A stretch of DNA of 64,000 bases from Iris pallida (Eukaryota; Streptophyta; Magnoliopsida; Asparagales; Iridaceae): contig JANAVB010003999.1 of the NCBI GenBank assembly GCA_029216955.1, forward strand, positions 3,017,951 to 3,081,950. Direction: 5' to 3'. Position 1 is the stretch's first letter. Each line of letters starts with the position of its first letter. The notes below the pieces were generated by a model. It had not been told where the DNA came from. It ran no database searches and saw only the letters and a list, made by a program, of their open reading frames with translations. Shown here piece after piece: positions 11,010-23,473 of this stretch. Made by a program: the position numbers and the translations under genes.

Positions 11010-11375
11010 TCTTGACCCCGGTTGACCACGGTTGACTTTTTGGACCAAAAGTTAACTATGGGTCAACGCTTTACCCAAATTAGTCCCAATTTCCATTAGA
11101 CTTGTGTAGTTGACCAAAAGTCAACTATTAGTCACCATTGACCTAGGGTTGACCAGGGTTGACCTAGAGTTGACCAGAGTTGACCAGTTGACCAAAAGTC
11201 AACTGTAGGCCAACTCTTGACCCCGTTTGACTTTCTTCGATTTGTTTTGACCCGTGATGACTGGTATGACCTAGGATTGACTTGGTTATGCTTAGATTGA
11301 CTTGATATAACTTGATTTGACCTAGATTGACTTGACATGGCTTAGTGTGACTCAGTAAGACCTAGTTTGACCTAG
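11010..11375 (+). promoter_or_regulatory. W-box (TTGAC) cluster in the GagO LTR
   Basis: More than twenty TTGAC cores occur on the two strands in about 365 bp, most extended to TTGACC or TTGACT, the element bound by plant WRKY factors. A 19-bp inverted repeat AGTTGACCAAAAGTCAACT occurs twice (11108-11126 and 11186-11204). SoloB carries the same palindrome and a smaller cluster. Function as a stress-responsive enhancer is inferred, not shown. Confidence 0.6.
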
Positions 11376-12817
11376 ATGCATATCATTCATTGTGAATCAT
11401 TCCTAAACTTGTTTAAACCTAAATTAACTTACTGTATCTCATATTTAGGTCTTTTGACACCGCTCTGAGCATTGATATACCATACAGCTCAGGACAGCAG
11501 GCGAGTACATTCATTGATAGTTTTCATTATCTTGATATCTACTATATCCGATTCAGTTGTAGTGTCTTACTTGATTCCTAACACGCTGGTTCCCGGACTA
11601 GTATATGTCGGATCCTGTCATGAGATGTTGTTCCCGGGTTACTTGGTATATTGGTACATGACTCGACTTGTTACTTGTACTTGTATAGACATGGACTTGG
11701 GAGTGGGCTGATCACCTGCTTTTGAATCCCGTGTCATGACGTGTTATGTCCGGATCCTTTATACTATTCGGGGATAGGAAGTTATTAGTGGTTGTGTGAT
11801 CAAATTTCCACATTATTCTACTGTATACATTGTTCATAGCTATACCCTCGCCTCACGACGGGTAAAGCCTTATCCTACATCGTTCATAGCTTTCCATGGT
11901 GACCGGCCTTACCGTTCTATTGTACATATTGTTCATAGCCGGTCGGATGGAAAGCCTGATCATGTTTCCCAAGCCGATCACATAACGCTCTAATAATTCA
12001 AATCATATTTTATATTTACTTTATCTTATCGTATATCCTGCTCTGTTCTACATTCAGTATTTTCTCACCATGCTATGATATACAGTTACTCACATGCTCT
12101 ACTTACCTTTACATTGTACCTTGATTGGAGACTAAGTTCTGCTCGGGAGAAGAGTTACAACCCCGGTCCTTGTTTGGTTTAAGGGTTGTAACTCAGCTTC
12201 CGAACGTTTCCCAAGTTTTCATATATCTTTGTCTTGTAGTTCATTATACTGTCTCTTATAGAATTTGTCAATTCACATGGAACTGCTGTTAGTGTTTGTA
12301 CTTGCTCATTTTTCTGACAGGATACCGTTATGATATTTTACAGATGACTCTGAGACTGACTGCCCGACCTACTATGGGGTTGAGTCTGACGGACTAGATT
12401 TAGACCGTAGCTTATTGGTAGAGCCACTGGACTTTGCTCACCCTGAGTAGCCTAGTTTAGTTAGGTTTACCTGGCCTGCGAGCCAGCTAGTACATTTCAG
12501 TTCGTAGTATCTTTATACTTAAATTATCTGAGACTCTGGATATTTGTGTATAGCTCTGACTTGTGGATCTTGGACTCATTTTCCTGTTTATTCTATCATA
12601 TTTCCTTTTCCGTACTATCTACCTTAGTTTGATATATGTGATTGAGACTGTATTATTATGTCACCTCCATTCGGAGTGTATATACTGTACAGGTACATTT
12701 ATCTATTTTAGTCGTAGTATTTACAGACCCTATATACAGCGTTCTACCGCCGATACTGCGGCGTAGGCTGGACGTAACCACGTGCTCGTGCCCCTCTTCA
12801 GGGTGCGGGTCGTGACA

Positions 12818-12973
12818 CCTTGGGTGCCAGACGGTATACTCGAGATGAAATAGGCTCGACTCCGTAAATAAGCTCAATAGAAAACTCAATATCTCGGTCA
12901 GGTGGTAGTCCTGGCAACTCCTCGGGGAATACATCCTCGAACTCGGTGATAATAGGGTGCTATGGGGTGTCAT
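12818..12973 (-). pseudogene. pol: TekM reverse transcriptase, N-terminal fragment
   Basis: The minus strand reads EFEDVFPEELPGLPPDREI and then a sequence ending in SSRVYRLAPK, which is the entry to the Ty3 reverse transcriptase domain. It is cut on the left by GagO (boundary 12817) and on the right by TekP (12974). If TekP and one GTCAT copy are removed, this fragment joins in frame to the protease at 23474-23950, with a single TAG between them. The rest of pol should lie left of GagO, outside the window. The protease-to-RT linker is shorter than usual, so a small deletion is possible. Confidence 0.85.
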
Positions 12974-15697
12974 TGTCACTCCCCGATGCCGATAGACGTA
13001 TTCTTTCATGAATTCTGTACATGGTATCCCGTATTTACCATCTGTATAATTCTATTTATTATTATTTAATGGTTGTATGTAGTTTTTAAGCATGTCATTA
13101 GTGGAATGGTTAGAGCATGTTTAGAGGTTAGGATTTTCTTAAGCCAACCCAACCCGTATTTATATTCTCTTCCTCTCTCTCTCTCTCCTCATTCCTCCAT
13201 TTATTTTCCTCAACCCCCATCCTTAGGCAAGTACAACTTGCTCAAAAGTGGAGATTTATGCATTTTTTATTCTAGATTTTTTCTTTGATATTATTTGTCT
13301 ATATTGTTCTTCTCTTCATTCTCTACAAGTTTAGTTTTTGGAGTTTTTGATTTTAATGACTAGTTTGGTGTAGATCTAAGTTTTTAAAACTAGAATTATA
13401 TGTATTTACATGGTTTAGATCTATCAAACTTGGTCATTTTCGAAAACTAATGGTCCTAGGTTGTAGGAAATTTGATTCTACATAATTTTAACCTTTGAAA
13501 AGTTAGATTTCGACTTGTTTTGAGGAAGTTATGGCCAAATAATATTTGGATATTTTCTATGTCATCAGTCCTGGTTTTGGCAGGGACGATGAATAGTGCC
13601 GCATGAATAGTGCCCAGCCGCATAAGGATGCAGCATAGTGCCGTATAGTGTCCAGCCGCATAAGAATGCTGCATAGTGTCGCATAGTGTCCAGCCGCATA
13701 AGGATGCTGCATAGTGCCGCATAGTGCCCAGCCACATATGGATGCTGCATAGTGCCGTATAGTGTCCAGCCGCATAAGGATGCTGCATAGTGTCGCATAG
13801 TGCCCAGCCGCATATGGATGCTGTATAGTGCCGCATAGTGTCCAGCCACATAAGGATGCTGCATAGTACCGCATAGTGTCCAGCCGCATAAGGATGCTGC
13901 ATAGTGCCGCATAGTGTCCAGTCGCATAAGAATGCTGTATAGTACCGCATAGTTCCCAGCCGCATAAAGATACTGCATAGTGCCGCATAGTGTCCAGCCG
14001 CATAGAAATGCTGAATAGTGCCGCATAGTGCTGAATAGTGCCGCATAGTGCTGAATAGTGTCGCATAGTGCTGAATAGTGCCGCATAGTGCCTATTTTGG
14101 CTGTTTTTGGCTATTTTAAGTCCTATTTGGCTGAATTGTGGCCAGAATTTCTTCTAACTCCCAACATAAAAGTTGTAGATCTTTGTCTTGGCTTCAAGAA
14201 TCTTTATGACTAGCAAGCTCTTCATACCCTAAGTGCATAGTACCTTCTTGTTCTATTTCCTCTTGTGTTTTGGTCCTCATTCCTGATCTAACTCCTATGC
14301 GTATGCTGAATAATCCTATGTGTGTACTAAGGTACAATCTTTGTGAGCATCGATGTGCTATCCTATGTACTAAGTGTTCCTATGTGATACCTGTCAGTAC
14401 CTCCAAGAGTCCAGTATTTACATAGCGATTGGTCAGTCGCAATGACGTGGTATGTGTTGTGTGTCGCATTACACCAAGAAGGGGGTACATACGTATGACT
14501 CTATGAGCCAGTAAGGATCACTTCTTGGGGTACTCGTACAATGTACGACTTCTAGGGGAGTGAGCATATGACCACGACATGTGAACTCCGAGGATAACCT
14601 AGGGATTAACTAGGCAACTAACTTGGTAGATGCATTGGGTGGAAAGAATCCCGAGATCGTGCCATACTAGCCACCCCAGGCCCTGTCCTGACGTGTCGGG
14701 TTGGCCACTACGGATATGGTTTCACTTGCCTATAGCGGATGGCTATATCCGACTCCTACGAGCTATGTATTATATGTTTTAGCGCGATAGCCCTCCGGGG
14801 GACCGGTGCATAATCAATGTGCTATATGTCTTATGGTTTGGCTAGCCCTGCTGGGTTGACACGATCTGAGGATTCCTTTTAATCATTATCGCGGGGATAA
14901 CTCCGCCAAATATAGAAAGCCGCATGAATGAATGGCCGCTTGAAAAATGACTTGACTGTGCCTTGTAACTTCCGTTAGTAGTCGAGGGACATGGACTGTC
15001 ATGGTGCGTGGTCCAACCCATGTCCTTATTTGGTTGTTGGGTTGGGCTATCGTGCTAGGACAGGCTGTGGACCGAGGTTACGACCGGAAGCTTTTATTAT
15101 TACTAGTATTATTATTTTGTGCTTGGATTTTATCTCACTCTTTTGTGCTTCCTTGTGGTACTTGCTATTCGGGGCTGACCCCGCTGGTTTTGTTTGGCCA
15201 GATCTCGTAGCAGCGCCTGAGGATCCTAACTTCCTCCCCGACGTCAATAGTGCATACTATGAGCATGGCTGGCGGGGGACTCGAGTGGGTTTCTTCTCCA
15301 CCACTCTAGTATCTTTACTTATGTTCTGGCATTTAGCCACCGGCACCTGTTAGCCGACTAATCTGGATATTTTGTCTTGCATAATTTATAATTAAATCAG
15401 ACTGCAGCTGAATACAATTATGTACCTATGACTCTCTGGGCTAGCTAACTTATAAAGCTAGATCCCCATGATCATTTTGATGATGCGTCGGGGACGCCTT
15501 ACTGCTTTATCTTATATGATCATTATTTACTGCTTCTTGTTTGATTGATTGAGACCTAGATGCTCTGTGAGACCATAGGAGACTTGATTGTAGCATGCAC
15601 CCCCTTGTTTCAGCCACGATCGCCGTATGACGTTTATATACCTCATATGGAGTAGCTGGCCTAGTCCGTCTCCGTATTTCGGTACTGGGGCGTGACA
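12974..15697 (+). mobile_element. TekP 5' LTR (2,724 bp)
   Basis: Starts TGTCACTCCCCGATGCCG and ends GGGGCGTGACA. It contains a 38-bp tandem array (13587-14092) and a conserved distal half. The length difference from the 3' LTR (2,659 bp) comes largely from array copy number. A 120-codon reading frame at 14991-15353 is present in both LTRs but is not kept in the related Lard LTR, so I do not call it a gene. Confidence 0.92.
13587..14092 (+). repeat. 38-bp GCCGCAT tandem array, 5' LTR of TekP
   Basis: About twelve imperfect 38-bp units, each with GCCGCATAGTG and CAGCCGCATAAGGATGCTGC, ending in shorter CTGAATAGTGCCGCATAGTG units. About sixteen exact GCCGCAT heptamers. Because 38 is not a multiple of three and the unit lacks stops, all three minus-strand frames are open. 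Confidence 0.92.
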
Positions 15698-15706
15698 AGG
15701 TTTTAT

Positions 15707-15723
15707 TGGTGGCCCACGCAAGT
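15707..15723 (+). promoter_or_regulatory. TekP primer-binding site, tRNA-Ile type
   Basis: TGGTGGCCCACGCAAGT, 9 nt after the LTR. It agrees with the tRNA-Ile(AAU) complement at 15 of 17 bases; the two differences are T-to-C and G-to-A. Confidence 0.7.
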
Positions 15724-15925
15724 CTGATTTTCAGACTTGTGGGGTGTTACTATTATAGGAGTCTCAATCAAAACTTGTTCCCTTTGAATCTCTTGCCTCA
15801 ATTTCTATTTCATCGCCTTGATTGATAACTTGAATTGCATTCTCGAATCTTCCTCATCCTGTCATTTGATATCATGTATCTTACTCTATAGGGGTGCTTC
15901 GTTCTCAGTAGCTGGTGAGGCCAAC

Positions 15926-17082
15926 ATGGAGGAATGTCCAGTAGAGCATGGCTTGACGGGGCAGCAGCCGGAAAGAATGCCTTCTCCTGACCAAATCTGA
16001 GTGGAAGTTATATCTGAGCCGGTAGAACCACAGGTTCTAGAAACTCCCGCACCCCCGGCGGTACCTGCAGCGACGACAGTACCTGATGCTGCAGCACTCC
16101 TGGAGGTCATCCGGGGATTCCTGGCCACTCAGCAGCGTCAGGTGGCAGCCCATCAGCAACAGCAGACCCAGCAGCAGGAACAGAATGTGCTATTGAATCA
16201 GGGGTTACAATTAGCCCTTGAAAGAAGTGTCAGAAATGATTCGGGAGCGTCAGAGAGGTTTTGTCGACTTAATCCGAGATATTTTGACGGCACGGAGGAT
16301 GCCATCACGGCGGATGCATGGCTTCAGGATACTGAGGCCATATTGACTGCAGCTAAGGTTCCCGCAGAAGAGAAGGTTGACCAAGTCAGACTGTTACTTC
16401 AGGATCTCGCCCGCGACTGGTGGGCATCGAAAGAGGTTGGAATGAGGCATCCTGTTCCTTGGGATAGCTTCAGTACCAGATTCAAGGCCAAGTACTTTGG
16501 CATGGTAGCACGGTATGAGCTACAACAGAGGTTTATCAGTCTCAAGCAGGCTGGTAAGACGGTAGATGGATATGCAGCGGAGTTCTGCAGACTGAGTCGG
16601 TTTGTACCAACGATGGTGGCTACAGAGCCAGAAAAGGCTATGAGATTCCAGTATGGACTTCATTTGGAGATTCTACAGCTAGTAGAAGGGCACGACTATC
16701 AGACTTTTGATGCCGTTTTAACGGCTGCTCGGAGGCATGAACTAACTCAACAAAGGTTGGTGACACGACATGGGGGCCAAAAGAGGTCCCATCCCCAGAT
16801 TAGGGGCAGAGGAGCAGTACAGCGAACATCGACGCCAGCACCCGGCATCCGTATTCATGAGTCAGGAGCGCCGCGGAGGACGGCGGTATCAGAAATAAAG
16901 CACCAGCTCAGCATCAGCAGCAGAGGAACCAGCAGCAGCGCCAGGGGGCGCCCATTGGATGTACTTACTGCGGTAAGGGAGGGCACACTAGGAATGTGTG
17001 TCGTTCAGCTAACGGATTGTGCATAAGGTGTGGCAGTCCAGACTACAGGATTGCCAATTGTCCTATGATACAGAGGCCATGA
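15926..17082 (+). pseudogene. gag: TekP gag, disrupted
   Basis: ATG 15926 (MEECPVEHGL) follows a leader of about 200 bp. An in-frame TGA at 15998-16000 interrupts it; the frame then runs on through the capsid-type core (FDGTEDAITADAWLQDTE near 16280, GKTVDGYAAEFCRLSRF near 16560). A frameshift near 16850-16890 is needed to reach the zinc knuckles: CTYCGKGGHTRNVC is complete, while the second, CIRCGSPDYRIANC, has Tyr in place of the zinc-binding His. The frame reaches TGA at 17080-17082 and continues beyond it straight into the protease, so Gag and Pol were one reading frame or were separated by this stop. Confidence 0.85.
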
Positions 17083-20000
17083 GGGCCAGTTCAACAGTTT
17101 CTGGCGTTGCCAGCTCCGGAGGCAGCACCGAACCGAGGACCAGCATTGGCCGTAAGGCCGCTAGCCCAGTGTCTACCGACACAGGCTCAGATGTTTCGCC
17201 AGGCGCAGAACCAGGAAGGCCTGCAGAGGTCGCAGCAACAGCATGGTCGAGGGAGGCAGCACCAGGGATCTCAACAAGGCCAGGGCCAGGCCTTCACCTT
17301 ATCACTAGAGGATGCACTCGCTTCAGGCGACGTGGTTGCAGGTAATATTTCTGTTACCTCTTTCCCTGCAGTAGCATTGTTTGATTTGGGGGCTACCCAC
17401 TCTTTTATATCTGTACAATTTGTGACACGTATTGGATTGGAGTTCGAGGCATTGCCAGAGAGGATGAATATACTCTCTGGTAATGGGCTTGTAGGAGTTA
17501 GCAGAGTGTGCCTAGCGTGTCCGGTCGTAGTGAGTGGGCGATTATTGCCCGCATCTTTAATTGAGTTCCCTATGGACAACTTTGACGTTGTCCTAGGCAT
17601 GGACTGGTTGAGAGACAGTCATGCGACTATAGATTGTCGGGGAGGTAGGGTAGTATTTAATGTACCTGGCGTTGAGGAGTTCATCTTTGTTCAATCATTG
17701 GAGGATCATCCCAAGGGCATCATTACAGAATCATTGGCAGAGCAGGAACAGATTCCAAGAGTGGTCAGAGAGTTTCTTGATGTATTTCCAGATGAGCTTC
17801 CAGGTTTACCACCGGTGAGGGATGTGGAGTTTTGTATTGAATTGAATCCTGGGACGGATCCTAAAGTCGGCAGAGTTTACAGGATGTCGCAGTCAGAGTT
17901 GGACAAGTTGTACCAGCATGAAGAAGAACTGAAGGCGAAGTAGTTTATCCGAGACAGTGAATCACCCTGGCAGCACCGATGATTTTAGTACCCAAGAAGG
18001 ATGGATCGACGCGAATGTGCATTGATTACCGGCAGTTGAATGCAGTAACAGTGAAGAACAAGTATCCACTACCAAGGATTGATGACTTATTTGATCAATT
18101 GAGTAAGGCCTGCGTCTTCTCTAAGATTGATCTTCGATCTGGATATTATCAAGTGAGGGTCCGGAAGCAGGACATACCTAAGACAGCATTTAGATCGCGG
18201 TATGGGCATTATGAGTTTCTGGTGATGCCATTTGGACTGACTAATGCCCCAGCCGTGTTCATGGACTTGATGAACCGCATCTTTCTACCCTATTTGGATA
18301 AGTTTGTAGTAGTATTTATAGATGACATCTTCGTTTATTCCAGTAGTGAAGAAGAACATGAAAAACATCTTCGGACAGTTTTGCAGACCTTGAGGGAGCA
18401 TCAACTTTATGCGAAGCTTAGTAAATATGAGTTTGGGTTGGATCATATTTCATTCTTGGGACATATTATTTCTGGAGCAGGAGTGTCAGTAGATCCGAAG
18501 AAGGTTGAGGCAGTAGAGAATTGGCCAGTTCCGAAGACGGTAGCAGAAGTGCGTAGTTTCTTGGGATTGGCAGGTTATTATCGGAGGTTCGTGGCGAATT
18601 TTGCCAGGATTTCGGCACCCTTGACGCGTTTGACGCATAAAGATGTAGAGTTTGTTTGGTCAGCAGAATGTTAGACATCATTTGAAGAGTTAAAGAAGAG
18701 ATTAATCTCAGCCCCGATCTTGACACTTCCAGTAGGATCGGGAGGGTTTACAGTGTATTGTGACGCATCCGGGAAGGGACTTGGGTGTGTATTGATGCAG
18801 TATGGTAAGGTGATAGCATATGCATCTCGACAGCTTCAGGACCATGAAAAAAACTATCCGACCCACGACCTGGAATTAGCAGCATTAGTGTTCTCGCTTA
18901 AGTTATGGAGGCACTATTTATATGGAGATCGAGTGGAGATTTACACTGATCATAAGAGCTTAAAGTATGTATTTAACCAGAGGGACCTGAACATGAGACA
19001 GAGAAGATGGTTGGAGTTACTGAAGGACTTTGATGTAAATCTTCAGTATCATCCAGGCAAGACGAATGTGGTAGCAGATGCCTTGAGCAGGAGAGGTGGT
19101 GCATTCGTTTTAACCTCGCAGAGGCATATTTTGGAAGACCTTCAGGAAATGGGAATTGAAGTGATCTTGCCACAAGATACAGGAGTTATGGCCAGTTTGC
19201 AGATTCAGTCTACTTTAGTAGAGAGGATCAGAGCAGCCCAGGTAGAGGATCCGCGGATCCAGAAGCTTCAATCAGAGTGTGAGTCAGGTCTCAGAAAGGA
19301 GTTAGTAATCCATGAGGATGGTACACTTAGGTTCGGAAACCGTCTTTGTGTACCAGGTGGAGACCTTCGACAAGAAGTTATGTCAGAGGCTCATAGTTCT
19401 CCTTATTCCATTTATCCCGGAGGCACAAAGATGTACCAAGATATAAAGCAACACTTTTGGTGGAATGGTATGAAGAGGAAGATAGCGAGGTTTGTATCCA
19501 AATGTTTGGTATGTCAGCAAGTGAAGGCAGAGCAGCAGATACCAGCAGGATTGTTACAGCCGCTTCCTATTCCGGAGTGGAAGTGAGAGCACATCACGAT
19601 GGACTTTGTGATCGGTTTATCTAGATCTTCGACCGATCGAAACACAGTTTGGGTAATCGTGGATCGGCTCACAAAGATTGCTCATTTTCTTCCTTTCAGA
19701 GTAGGACAGTCTACTGAGCAGCTGGCAGAAATGTATATGAAGCAGATTGTAAGGCAGCATGGTGTTCCAGTCAGCATAGTATCAGATCGAGACACACGGT
19801 TCACCTCTCACTTTTGGCGAAGTTTGCATCAAAGTTTGGGTACTAAGTTGAGGTTCAGTACAGCCTATCATCCGCAGATGGACGGACAATCAGAGAGAAC
19901 CATTCAGACCTTGGAAGATATGTTACGGACTTGTACTTTAGACTTCGACGGAACTTGGAAAGATCATCTTCATTTAGTAGAGTTCTCTTACAATAATAGT

Positions 20001-20633
20001 TATCAGGCAAGTATACAGATGGCACCGTTTGAAGCATTATACGGAAGGAAGTGCAGGTCCCCTCTGGCATGGGACGATGTGGGAGAACGAAAATTGTTGG
20101 GACCAGAGATGATCACGCAGACAGTGGAGACAGTCAAGTTGATCAGAGAGCGGCTTCGAGTCGCGCAGGACAGACACCGACACTGGGCAGATCAGCATCG
20201 TAGGCCTCTAGAGTTTGGCGTTGGTGACCAAGTATTTCTGTAAATTTTGCCTACTCGGGGTGTCATTAGATTTGGAACCCGAGGAAAGCTTAGTCCGAGA
20301 TTCGTTGGTCCTTTTGAGATTCTCGCTCGGGTAGGCGATGTTGCTTATCGGCTTGCCCTTCCTCCCTCGCTATCTGGCGTATATGATGTGTTTTATGTAT
20401 CTCAGTTGCGTGGGTATGTCCCGGATCTGAGTCATGTCCTCGATCATTCGGAGTTAGTCGTTGGTACCGACCTAACTTACGAGGAACAACCCGTGTCGCT
20501 TGGGGCTCAAAAATCGGACTATTAGCCTTGTCCGTGTCGCTTGGGGCCATCACTCTCCGGAAGAGTCAACCTGGGAGCGCGAGAACGAGATTAGATCTCG
20601 GTATCCGTACTTGTTCGACTCAGAAGGTATGTT
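17083..20633 (+). pseudogene. pol: TekP pol: protease, RT, RNase H, integrase, chromodomain
   Basis: Protease has LFDLGATHSFI near 17380; the catalytic triplet reads DLG instead of DTG/DSG. TAG at 17941-17943 (expected Gln), then a 1-bp loss near 17970, precede the reverse transcriptase with [15 protein letters not shown] and the catalytic FIDDI (18318). TAG at 18672-18674 (expected Gln) comes before RNase H ([27 protein letters not shown]). The integrase zinc finger ([19 protein letters not shown]) is followed by TGA at 19584-19586 (expected Trp in EWKWEH), then the integrase core with VDRLTK, SDRDTRFTS and the TIQTLED region. TAA at 20241-20243 precedes a C-terminal chromodomain-like tail (LTYEEQPV, then after a frameshift HHSPEESTWERENEIRSRYP). 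Non-functional. Confidence 0.9.
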
Positions 20634-20814
20634 TCTCCTCATGCCTTGGTAATCCGATTACATGCATGTTTTGCACCATTTTGAAATATATGATCAATGA
20701 CTGCTAATGATAGGTTACTTGTGTAGATTGTAATTGCACCTTGCTTGCCCAAAATTTCTCTATCTTGTCTTGGCAGAAATTCCGAGAACAAAATTTTTCT
20801 AAGGAGGATAGAGA
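20634..20814 (+). promoter_or_regulatory. TekP 3' non-coding region and polypurine tract
   Basis: Non-coding. Ends in AAGGAGGATAGAGA (20801-20814), the plus-strand primer tract directly before the 3' LTR. The hairpin seen in related elements is present only in degraded form (ATTCCGAGAACAAAAT). Confidence 0.75.
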
Positions 20815-23473
20815 TGTCACTCCCCGATGCCGATAGACGAATTCTTTCATGAATTCTGTACATGGTATCCCGTATTTAGCATCTGTATAATTCTATTTAT
20901 TATTATTTAATGGTTGTATGTAGTTTTTAAGCATGTCATTAGTGGAATGTTTAGAGCATGTTTAGAGGTTAGAATTTTCTTAAGCCAACCCAACCCCTAT
21001 TTATATTCTCTTTCTCACTCTCTCTCCTCATTCCTCCATTTATTTCCCTCAACCACCATCCTTAGGCAAGTACAACTTGTTCAAATGTGGAGATTTATGC
21101 ATTTTTCATTCTAGATTTTTCCTTTGATATTATTTGTCTATATTGTTCTTCTCTTCATTCTCTACAAGTTTAGTTCTTGGAGTTTTTGATTTTAATGACT
21201 AGTTTGGTGTAGATCTAAGTTTCTAAAACTAGGGTTTTATGTATTTATATGGTTTTGATCTATCAAACTTGGTTGTTTTTGAAAACTAATGGTCCTAGGT
21301 TGTAGGAAATTTGATTCTACACAATTTTGACCTTTGAAAAGTTAGATTTCGACTTGTTTTGAGGAAGTTATGGCCAAATAATATTTGGATATTTTCTATG
21401 TCATCAGTCCTGGTTTTGGCAGGGACGATGAATAGTGCCACATGAATAGTGTCCAGCCGCATAAGGATGCTGCATAGTGCCGCATAGTGTCCAGCCGCAT
21501 AAGGATGCTACATAGTACTGCATAGTGCCCAGCCGCATATAGATGTTGCATAGTGTCGTATAGTGTCCAGCCGCATAAGGATGCTGCATAGTGCCGCATC
21601 GTGCCCAGCCACATATGGATGCTGCATAGTACCGTATAGTGCCCAGCCGTATAAGAATGCTGCATAGTGCCGCATAGTGTCCAGCTGCATAAGGATGCTG
21701 CATAGTACCCAGCCGCATAAGGATGCTGCATAGTGTCGCATAGTGCCCAGCCGCATAAGGATGCTGTATAGTGCCGCATAGTGTCCAGCCGCATAAGGAT
21801 GCTGCATAGTACCGCATAGTGCTGAATAGTGCCGCATAGTGCTGAATAGTGCCGCATAGTGCCTATTTTGGCTGTTTTTGGCTATTTTAAGTCCTATTTG
21901 GCTGAATTGTGGCCAAAATTTCTCCTAACTCCCAACATGAAATTTGTAGATCTTTGTCTTGGCTTCAAAAATCTTCATGACTAGCGAGCTCTTCATACCC
22001 TAAGTGCATAGTACCTTCTTGTTCTATTTCTTCTTGTGTTTTGGTCCTCATTCCTGATCTAACTCCTATGCGTATGCTGAATAACCCTATGTGTGTACTA
22101 AGGTACAATCTATGTGAGAATCGATGTGCTATCTTATGTGCTAAGTGTTCCTATGTGATACCTGTCAGTACCTCCAAGAGTCCAGTATTTACATAGCGAT
22201 TGGTCAGTAGCAATGACGTGGTATGTGTTGTGTGTCGCATTACACCAAGAAGGGGGTACATACGTATGACTCTATGAGCCAGTAAGGATCACTTCTTGGG
22301 GTACTCGTACAATGTACGACATCTAGAGGAGTGAGCATGTAACCACGACATATGAACTCCGAGGATAACCTAGGGATTAACTAGGCAACTAACTTGGTAG
22401 ATGCATTGGGTGGGAAGAATACCGAGATCGTGCCATACTAGCCACCCCAGGCCCAGTCCAGACGTGTCGGGTTGGCCACCACAGATATGGTTTCACTCGC
22501 CTATAGCGGATGGCTATATCCGACTCCTACGAGCTATGTATTATATATTTTAGCGCGATAGCCCTCCGGGGGACCGGTGCATAATCAATGTGCTATATGT
22601 CTTATGGTTTGGCTAGCCCTGCTGGGTTGACACGATCTGAGGATTCTTTTTAATCATTATCGCGGGGATAACTCCGCCAAATATAGAAAGCCGCATGAAT
22701 GAATGGCCGCTTGAAAAATGACTTGACTGTGCCTTGTAACTTTCGTTAGTAGTCGAGGGACATGGACTGTCATGGTGCGTGGTCCAACCCATGTCCTTAT
22801 TTGGTTGTTGGGTTGGGCTATCGTGCTAGGACAGGCTGTGGACCGAGATTACGACCGAAAGCTTTTATTATTACTAGTATTATTATTTTGTGCTTGGGTT
22901 TTATCTCACTCTTTTGTGCTTCCTTGTGGTACTTGCTATTCGGGGCTGACCCCGCTGGTTTTGTTTGGCCAGATCTCGTAGCAGCGCCTGAGGATCCCAA
23001 CTTCCTCCCCGACGTCAATGGTGCATACTATGAGCATGGCTGGCGGGGGACTCGAGTGGGTTTCTTCTCCACCACTCTAGTATCTTTACTTATGTTCTGG
23101 CATTTAGCCACCGGCACCTGTTAGCCGGCTAATCTGGATATTTTGTCTTGCATAATTTGTAATTAAATCAGACTGCAGCTGAATACAATTATGTACCTAT
23201 GACTCTCTGGGCTAGCTAACTTATAAAGCTAGATCCCCATGATCATTTTGATGATGCGTCGGGGACACCTTACTGCTTTATCTTATATGATCATTATTTA
23301 CTGCTTCTTGTTTGATATATTGAGACCTAGATGCTCTGTGAGACCATAGGAGACTTGATTGTAGCATGCACTCCCTTGTTTCTTGACAGCCATGATCGCC
23401 GTATGACGTTTATATACCTCATATGGAGTAGCTGGCCTAGTCCGTCTCCGTATTTTGGTACTGGGGCGTGACA
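20815..23473 (+). mobile_element. TekP 3' LTR (2,659 bp)
   Basis: Same termini and layout as the 5' LTR with scattered point differences. It is followed by target duplication GTCAT (23474-23478). Confidence 0.92.
21427..21866 (+). repeat. 38-bp GCCGCAT tandem array, 3' LTR of TekP
   Basis: Counterpart of the array in the 5' LTR with fewer units (about ten), so the array has expanded or contracted since insertion. Confidence 0.9.

Larger units (their letters stand above)
1412..12817 (+). mobile_element. GagO: pol-less chromovirus-type element, interrupted by a LINE
   Basis: A plus-strand Ty3-type element with a truncated 5' LTR (1412-1785), primer site (1794-1810), a broken gag (2041-3331), no pol, a polypurine tract and a very long 3' LTR (4032-12817, split by the LINE at 5021-9898). 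The 374 bp of 5' LTR match 12444-12817 with six differences by my count (about 1.6 percent), so it is a fairly recent insertion. It sits in the reverse transcriptase gene of TekM, which resumes at 12818. The expected target duplication CCTTG (12818-12822) has its partner beyond TatA, outside the window. Confidence 0.8.
9899..12817 (+). mobile_element. GagO 3' LTR, second part
   Basis: Continues the LTR after the LINE with (TA)n, a G-rich and CAG-rich stretch (10200-10330, homopolymer-like G-runs), a W-box-rich segment (11010-11375) and a 3' part (12444-12817) nearly identical to the 5' LTR remnant. It ends GTCGTGACA. With the first part the LTR is about 3.9 kb. I see no coding sequence in it. 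Confidence 0.8.
12974..23473 (+). mobile_element. TekP: full-length degenerate Tekay-type chromovirus
   Basis: Structure: 5' LTR (12974-15697), primer site, gag, pol ending in a chromodomain-like tail, polypurine tract, 3' LTR (20815-23473). It is flanked by the 5-bp duplication GTCAT (12969-12973 and 23474-23478) and interrupts TekM. The order protease, reverse transcriptase, RNase H, integrase, chromodomain and the sequence style fit the Tekay (Del) clade. At least two frameshifts and several stops make it non-autonomous now. Confidence 0.93.

Noticed and set aside
13456..14086. Three overlapping minus-strand reading frames of 169-196 codons
   Set aside because: They come from the 38-bp stop-free tandem repeat, which opens all three frames; the repeat peptide is not a known protein. 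The same applies to 21396-21857.
14991..15353. 120-codon frame present in both TekP LTRs
   Set aside because: LTR copies are identical by descent, so presence in both is no evidence. The related Lard LTR region has an early stop in the same frame.
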